Below, in pieces: positions 61,387 through 64,000 of a stretch of 64,000 bases of DNA. The position numbers were made by a program, and so were the translations under genes. Under the pieces are notes generated by a model. That model did not search any database and had not been told where the DNA came from. It was given only the letters and a program-made list of their open reading frames with translations. The first letter of the stretch is position 1, and every line of letters begins with the position of its first letter. The stretch covers positions 1 to 64,000 of the forward strand of contig CANQVT010000004.1 of assembly GCA_947627365.1 (NCBI GenBank), written 5' to 3'. Source of the stretch: an uncultured Lachnospiraceae bacterium (GTDB lineage: Bacteria > Bacillota > Clostridia > Lachnospirales > Lachnospiraceae).

Positions 61387-63591
61387 TCAGCCTGCCATAT
61401 GCCGGATCGCCTTGTAAGTCTTTCTGACCTCCCGCATTTTGGCAACATCTGTTTCAGGATAAAAGACTGCCAGTATATCTTCCTTTGGCATACCCAGTGC
61501 CATCATCTTATGCAGCTCCTCTTTCTGCTCTTTGGAATACTGCCATTGTGCCATGCGGTTAATAATGGTATCTTCCCTTTCCAGCTTCCGCCGTTTTACA
61601 GAAGCAGGATTGGGGGTATCTGTTTCAGGCGTTCCCTGAATATCAGGCTCCATATCCGATTCCTGAGCATACAACAGCTCATTCCCTTGTTCCTGACAGA
61701 ACTTCTCTTTTTCCTCCTGCTCCTCAATGCTCATAAACCGCTTTTTCATGTCAAGTTCGGACAACAGCTTAAATTCCTCATAGGTGAGGCAGTCGATATA
61801 GACATTGCCGCCCTTCCTTTTCTGTTCCTCATAGTAGGCAAGCGATTTCTTTGTGAGCAGCTGGTAGGGTTTTTCTACGTTTTCTGCCTGTACCGCAGTA
61901 TGCACATACGGCTTTCCCCTCCCGTCAGCGGTCTGTTCAAACGCCGGGTGGCTGAAAGGCACAAACTTCATATCCATGACAGGATCAAAGCCACGGATAA
62001 AGATGATACATTTCTTGTTATCCAGTTTCCTGACCTCATCAGGAGTAAACAACTCTCTCCCCAGTACGTCATAATTCCGGCTTGAACTGCCCTGCCTTCC
62101 CTTTGTCTCGCCGCTTGACTTCTTATCAATGGTGCCTTTTCCGAGCAGTTCTGACACATATTTGTGTGTACTCTGTTCATTCCCTCCCAAATAGATGAAC
62201 GTGTCGCAGTTGCCGGGGATCGTTTCCCATGTATCCTTGAAAAGCGCCTTTAGCTGTGCAAAGTTCTGGATAATGATGATACTGCTGATTGAGCGTGACC
62301 GCATGGTACTAAGGAGAGAGCAGTAGTCATCGGGCAAAGCAACATTCGCAAACTCGTCCAGCATAAATGTCACATGGATTGGCAGGCTGCCGCCGCAGTT
62401 AAAATCCGCCTGATAATAAAGTTCCTGAAAAATCTGAGTGTAGAGCATACCGATAATGAAGTTGTAGGACTTATCGGAGTCAGGAATAACACAGAACAAC
62501 GCTGTTTTCGTCTCCCCATCCCCATTCACCCCGATTCCAAGCTCCGCCAGTTTCAGGTCATCCCGTGACAGAAGGCGCAGAACCTGCTTATTCTCCAGAA
62601 AAGCAAGTCTTGAGTTTGCACTGATGATAATGGAACGCACCGTGTCACCGGCGCCCCGCATACACTTGTTGTACTGCTTGACCGCCGGATGCGCCGCCCC
62701 AAGCGGGGAACTCTCTTCTAAGAATTTCATGCGTATATCCAGCTTTGACGGTTTATTCTGCTCCGTGACCTCCGCCTCCCCAAGCAGCTTTAAGACTGTT
62801 TCAAAATTTCTCCTTGCAGGCGGCACTTCCATCCACACATAGTAGAAAATGGACTGTAAGAAGAGTCCCTCTGCCTTCTCCCAGAACGGATCGGACGGTG
62901 TGGCGCCCTTTGGTGTAGTGTTGGATATTAAGTTTGTGATCAGCTTGACAACATCGGTTTCCTCTCTGATATAAGAAAACGGGTTGTAGCAGTCCGATTG
63001 ATCCATCTCAAGCAGATTTACAACCTTGACATTGTAACCGTTCTCCTTCAACATCTGCCCGCAGCTCCTTAAAATCTCCCCTTTGGGATCGGTACAAATA
63101 AAGGAACAGTGATGCGGCATCTGCATAAGGTTAGGCTTTACTTCATAGAAAGTCTTTCCGGCTCCCGATCCGCCGCATATCAGGATATTTCCGTTGAGTT
63201 TCAGCCGCTTGAAATCTAAGGACATTTTCACATTCTGGCTCAGAATACGGTTAAAGCCTGCATCCTTATCCGCCAATATCTTATTAACCATCTGGGGACT
63301 TTCAAACCTTGCCGTACCAAATTCCCTGCCCGGCATGAAATTTCTCTGGCTTGTAATATACATCAAAAGAGCCGTGCCATACATGATCAGAGCCATGATT
63401 ACTGCTTTTATGGTTGTTTCATTATAATAGTTGGCGAACGGTTCCGCACACACACAGTTAAAGGCGGCAAGGAAATCTCCTGCCGCTATCCCCGGTTTCC
63501 AAGCCCCGTTCAGAAGATAGCCCCCGTAGCCGCTAAGAATAGCGCCTGCAGCAACAAACCACAATGATACTTTTTTCTTCTTAGGAACCAT
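61387..63591 (-). CDS. VirD4/TraG-type coupling protein
   Basis: 734 residues. Two N-terminal transmembrane helices (about 10-28 and 62-82), Walker A ILICGGSGAGKTFYEVKP near residue 137, Walker B VTFMLDEFANVALP near 415, and IIIIQNFAQLKALF. The C-terminal 120 residues are a charged helical extension. Brings the relaxase-DNA complex to the secretion channel. Confidence 0.95.
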   Translation of the reverse strand: MVPKKKKVSLWFVAAGAILSGYGGYLLNGAWKPGIAAGDFLAAFNCVCAEPFANYYNETTIKAVIMALIMYGTALLMYITSQRNFMPGREFGTARFESPQMVNKILADKDAGFNRILSQNVKMSLDFKRLKLNGNILICGGSGAGKTFYEVKPNLMQMPHHCSFICTDPKGEILRSCGQMLKENGYNVKVVNLLEMDQSDCYNPFSYIREETDVVKLITNLISNTTPKGATPSDPFWEKAEGLFLQSIFYYVWMEVPPARRNFETVLKLLGEAEVTEQNKPSKLDIRMKFLEESSPLGAAHPAVKQYNKCMRGAGDTVRSIIISANSRLAFLENKQVLRLLSRDDLKLAELGIGVNGDGETKTALFCVIPDSDKSYNFIIGMLYTQIFQELYYQADFNCGGSLPIHVTFMLDEFANVALPDDYCSLLSTMRSRSISSIIIIQNFAQLKALFKDTWETIPGNCDTFIYLGGNEQSTHKYVSELLGKGTIDKKSSGETKGRQGSSSRNYDVLGRELFTPDEVRKLDNKKCIIFIRGFDPVMDMKFVPFSHPAFEQTADGRGKPYVHTAVQAENVEKPYQLLTKKSLAYYEEQKRKGGNVYIDCLTYEEFKLLSELDMKKRFMSIEEQEEKEKFCQEQGNELLYAQESDMEPDIQGTPETDTPNPASVKRRKLEREDTIINRMAQWQYSKEQKEELHKMMALGMPKEDILAVFYPETDVAKMREVRKTYKAIRHMAG

Positions 63592-63597
63592 AGTCAG

Positions 63598-64000
63598 CTA
63601 CCTCTTTTTAGGCACAGGCACACTTTGCGCAACTGATGCCACCTTTTTTTGTTCCTCACCGTAACGCTTTCTGACTTCTGCTCCAACGCTGTCATAATGC
63701 CCGTCATACAGCTTTTCTCCCCTCATCGTGTCCACAACCCTGTTATCAGCGGAGTACAGCTTGTATTCCTTATCCTTGTCAAGAAATGTCAGTATAGTCT
63801 TTCCATCGTGTATCTCTATGACTTTTTCCTTTGCAAACCAGAGATATTTGGCGTTATCTCCCCAAGTTCCGGGGACTCTTGTCTTAATTGCATGGTCATT
63901 TTCTTCCACAATGAGTTTTTTTGTAATGGTTATGTCCGCCAGATTTTTATTCTGTGATGCGGAAACCGCCTGCATACGCCAGATTAGTTCCTTATAGCTG
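63598..64000 (-). CDS. Large ORF, C-terminal part only (cut by window edge)
   Basis: The frame is open to the window end (SYKELIWRMQAVSASQNKN... to the stop at 63598), so the ATG at 63975 is probably internal. Beta-rich segments (YLWFAKEKVIEIHDGKTILTFL, LYSADNRVVDTMRG) and the place just before VirD4 would fit the C-terminus of a relaxase/mobilisation protein, but this is uncertain. Confidence 0.5.
   Translation of the reverse strand, partial: SYKELIWRMQAVSASQNKNLADITITKKLIVEENDHAIKTRVPGTWGDNAKYLWFAKEKVIEIHDGKTILTFLDKDKEYKLYSADNRVVDTMRGEKLYDGHYDSVGAEVRKRYGEEQKKVASVAQSVPVPKKR

Noticed and set aside
1-64000. CRISPR arrays and tRNA or rRNA genes
   Set aside because: No regularly spaced repeats of CRISPR type and no tRNA- or rRNA-like sequence noticed. 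The short repeats found are end boxes, operators or DGR repeats.

Overview
The window looks like an integrative and conjugative element (ICE) from a gut Clostridia/Lachnospiraceae-type Firmicute, with a complete Mu-like transposable prophage inserted in it. The host assignment is an inference from the gene families: VirD4/VirB4/PrgI/Maff2 transfer genes, tandem SpoVG, DUF6674, a giant helicase-methyltransferase and an NlpC/P60 'CD1108-type' hydrolase. The ICE DNA is moderately AT-rich, while the prophage is clearly GC-rich. Nearly every gene lies on the minus strand, so transcription runs from high to low coordinates.

ICE, right side (54.4-64 kb, read leftwards): end of a large ORF cut by the window edge, VirD4 coupling ATPase, Maff2 small membrane protein, VirB6-like membrane protein, an unknown protein, PrgI, VirB4 ATPase, then a terminator. 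An AT-rich three-gene cassette of unknown function with its own promoter (54.45-55.97 kb) follows, then the 5' part of the NlpC/P60 hydrolase gene. ICE, left side (2-16.2 kb): the 3' part of the hydrolase gene, several ICE-type unknowns, an MT-A70 methyltransferase, the 2811-residue helicase-methyltransferase with a TnpV-like gene nested in another frame, a class D-type sortase, a double-SpoVG protein and a DUF6674 protein. The first 2 kb is accessory DNA: a two-gene unit whose first gene has an amber stop, 20-bp-phased repeats, a duplicated 3' end of the DUF6674 gene, and the 5' end of a group II intron just behind its terminator.

Prophage (16175-52581, 36,407 bp): it has TG...CA ends and a 5-bp target duplication TTGTC. 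Removing it with one TTGTC copy restores a 664-residue hydrolase ORF in frame, so the boundaries are base-precise. The early end is on the right: XRE repressor (+), early promoter with operators, DUF6906, a second HTH regulator, MuA-like transposase, MuB-like ATPase, GemA and small unknowns. The middle part carries small membrane proteins, a two-domain endolysin and a Mor-type activator. The late operon follows in Mu order: holin, small and large terminase, DNA methyltransferase, portal, F-like head protein, protease/scaffold, decoration, major head protein, gp36, G, gp37, sheath, tube, frameshifted chaperone, tape measure, baseplate and fibres.

The distal tail end carries a complete diversity-generating retroelement (DGR): target protein with variable repeat, downstream hairpin, Avd, template repeat and reverse transcriptase. 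All ten template/variable differences fall at adenines of the template coding strand. This is a system by which a transposing phage would diversify its receptor-binding protein. Further candidate elements are a small RNA with promoter and terminator at the early end, a 26-bp palindrome near the centre of the prophage where Mu carries its strong gyrase site, an internal transposon-end-like sequence, a G8 tract in the phage methyltransferase, and a Mor-type late promoter.
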